NCBI RefSeq assembly: GCF_024347295.1
Contig: NZ_AP025458.1
Coordinates: 1,178,001 to 1,242,000, forward strand
DNA from: Vibrio artabrorum
GTDB taxonomy: Bacteria > Pseudomonadota > Gammaproteobacteria > Enterobacterales > Vibrionaceae
Direction: 5' to 3'
DNA: 64,000 bases
Position 1 is the first letter of the stretch. Each line of letters starts with the position of its first letter. Made by a program: the position numbers and the translations under genes. Positions 63,063 through 64,000 of the stretch are shown piece by piece. Below the pieces are notes generated by a model. It was not told the DNA's origin. It saw nothing but the letters and a program-made list of their open reading frames with translations, and did not search any database.

Positions 63063-64000
63063 ATGGAACAGTTAAGAAAAATTGGTGCAATCGGCGGAGC
63101 AATTTCATTGGTACTTTGTTGGCCGTTAGCGGTAGGGCAAATTGGGGAAAATGCCATTACTGATGGTATTGCCAAGCTCAATAATTCAAGTATCCAAGCT
63201 GAGATCGTGGAATACGATCGCGGTTACTTATCTTCAAATGTCAAAACCCGTCTAACGGTGACAGATGAAAACCTCAAAGAGCAACTTGCGCAGGACGGGA
63301 TGCCGACGGAGTTTGTTATCAACAGCGTGGTGAGTCATGGTTTGGTGAGCCTGAATGCGGTTTCGACACTTGAAAATAAAGACAGTGTTCCTGTGACGCT
63401 GACGACCAGTACTGAGTTAAATGGCAACACCGATTTCAACTTTGAGCTAAGCCAGTTTAATTACCAAGGCTCAGATCATAACAACACTTCGGTCTCTATC
63501 ACTAAGTCTCTGTTATCCGGACATGCCACAGTATTAGGACAGGTTGATTACACACTGTCAGTACCTTCTGTTCAAATTGACTTTGAAAACGGTGAAGAGG
63601 TGACACTGTCTAACCTAAAAGGTGTAGGTTCAGGGCAGCAAGCGAAAGGGTATTGGTTAGGCACACAAAACTTTACCATTGACCGTTTCTTGATATCTGA
63701 TTCAGCAATGCAACCGTTCGTGACCATTGAAAATTCTAAGTACGATTTTGAGTCACACCTTGATGAAACGACCAAGCGTTTGCGCAGTAATCTGAAATTA
63801 GATATCGCCAATATTGAGACCAACGAAGGTCAAGTGAACAACTTAAACGTCGATTTTGAAATATCAAAATTGGATAGCCAATCATTTGAGAAAATCGTTG
63901 AAATTTACCAATCAAATCCGGTTCTGAATCAAGAAGACGTTGCCGAGATGATTCCTTTTATCGATACCTTGTTTGCTAAAGGCTTTGAGCTTTCTATGAA
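63063..64000 (+). CDS. DUF945 (YdgA-like) family protein, 5' part
   Basis: The first 312 codons are in the window; the rest lies beyond the right edge. It begins MEQLRKIGAIGGAISLVLCW with PLAVGQIGENAI, a hydrophobic anchor, then the family pattern NSSIQAEIVEYDRGYLSSNV. The long beta-rich body (LLSGHATVLGQVDYTLSVP, YWLGTQNFTIDRFLI) is typical of DUF945/YdgA inner-membrane-anchored periplasmic proteins of unknown function. The ATG at 63063 has a GAGA-rich ribosome context. Confidence 0.85.
   Translation, partial: MEQLRKIGAIGGAISLVLCWPLAVGQIGENAITDGIAKLNNSSIQAEIVEYDRGYLSSNVKTRLTVTDENLKEQLAQDGMPTEFVINSVVSHGLVSLNAVSTLENKDSVPVTLTTSTELNGNTDFNFELSQFNYQGSDHNNTSVSITKSLLSGHATVLGQVDYTLSVPSVQIDFENGEEVTLSNLKGVGSGQQAKGYWLGTQNFTIDRFLISDSAMQPFVTIENSKYDFESHLDETTKRLRSNLKLDIANIETNEGQVNNLNVDFEISKLDSQSFEKIVEIYQSNPVLNQEDVAEMIPFIDTLFAKGFELSM

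Overview
This window looks like chromosomal DNA of a marine Vibrio, possibly of the Splendidus clade (the genus is well supported, the clade is a guess). Vibrio or gammaproteobacterial hallmarks read directly from the translations are a TfoX-type competence regulator, PanP-type aspartate decarboxylase, FabV, HexR, NhaA, a PsrA-like TetR next to FadE, a VCA0849-type type I secreted adhesin and a CarRS/VprAB-like two-component system. The order rplY, radD, rsuA, bcr and the pair ybjL, grxA match the Enterobacteria backbone. No rRNA, tRNA or CRISPR array was seen.

Layout. 1-7.1 kb: the end of a YnjB-like solute-binding protein gene, a META-domain lipoprotein, small DUF1289 and hypothetical proteins, a thiamine-binding MTH1187-family protein, an RhlE-like RNA helicase, a PilZ protein, an M14 carboxypeptidase, a Trp-rich small protein and a HAD phosphatase. 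7.7-11.1 kb: the proVWX glycine betaine transporter operon behind an AT-rich leader with phased T-tract repeats.

11.2-23.3 kb is an accessory block. It holds one giant gene (1,912 codons) with a DUF4011 segment, a superfamily I helicase core and a Vsr-like nuclease, the domain order of the Hhe antiphage protein. The gene is bracketed by two imperfect copies of a roughly 110-bp sequence, each leading into a wrecked GIY-YIG nuclease gene. It is followed by a LacI regulator, an FAD-dependent oxidoreductase and a sodium:solute symporter in a GC-richer codon style, which looks like a transferred catabolic cassette for an unidentified substrate.

23.4-31 kb returns to backbone: rplY, a PepSY/response regulator/kinase operon, radD, rsuA, bcr and a DUF2913 gene. 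31-40 kb: an SDR protein, a MATE exporter, an ATPase-permease-lipocalin ABC operon and nhaA. 40-45.4 kb: a TolC-OmpA pair divergent from a compact LapA-type adhesin that carries a TAAG LapG-like cleavage motif and three VCBS repeats. 45.9-50.3 kb is a fatty-acid cluster: a PsrA-like regulator with a candidate operator, fadE and fabV. 50.4-58.6 kb: ybjL, grxA, hexR, panP, a periplasmic protein, lysO and an HDOD gene. 59-64 kb: tfoX with a leader hairpin that pairs with its own ribosome binding site, a small beta-barrel protein, a response regulator coupled to a histidine kinase whose own receiver has lost the phosphoacceptor aspartate, and the start of a DUF945 gene.

The most promising material is the Hhe-like gene with its duplicated flanks, the FAD oxidoreductase cassette, the pseudo-receiver kinase with its paralogous response regulator, and the mini LapA adhesin.
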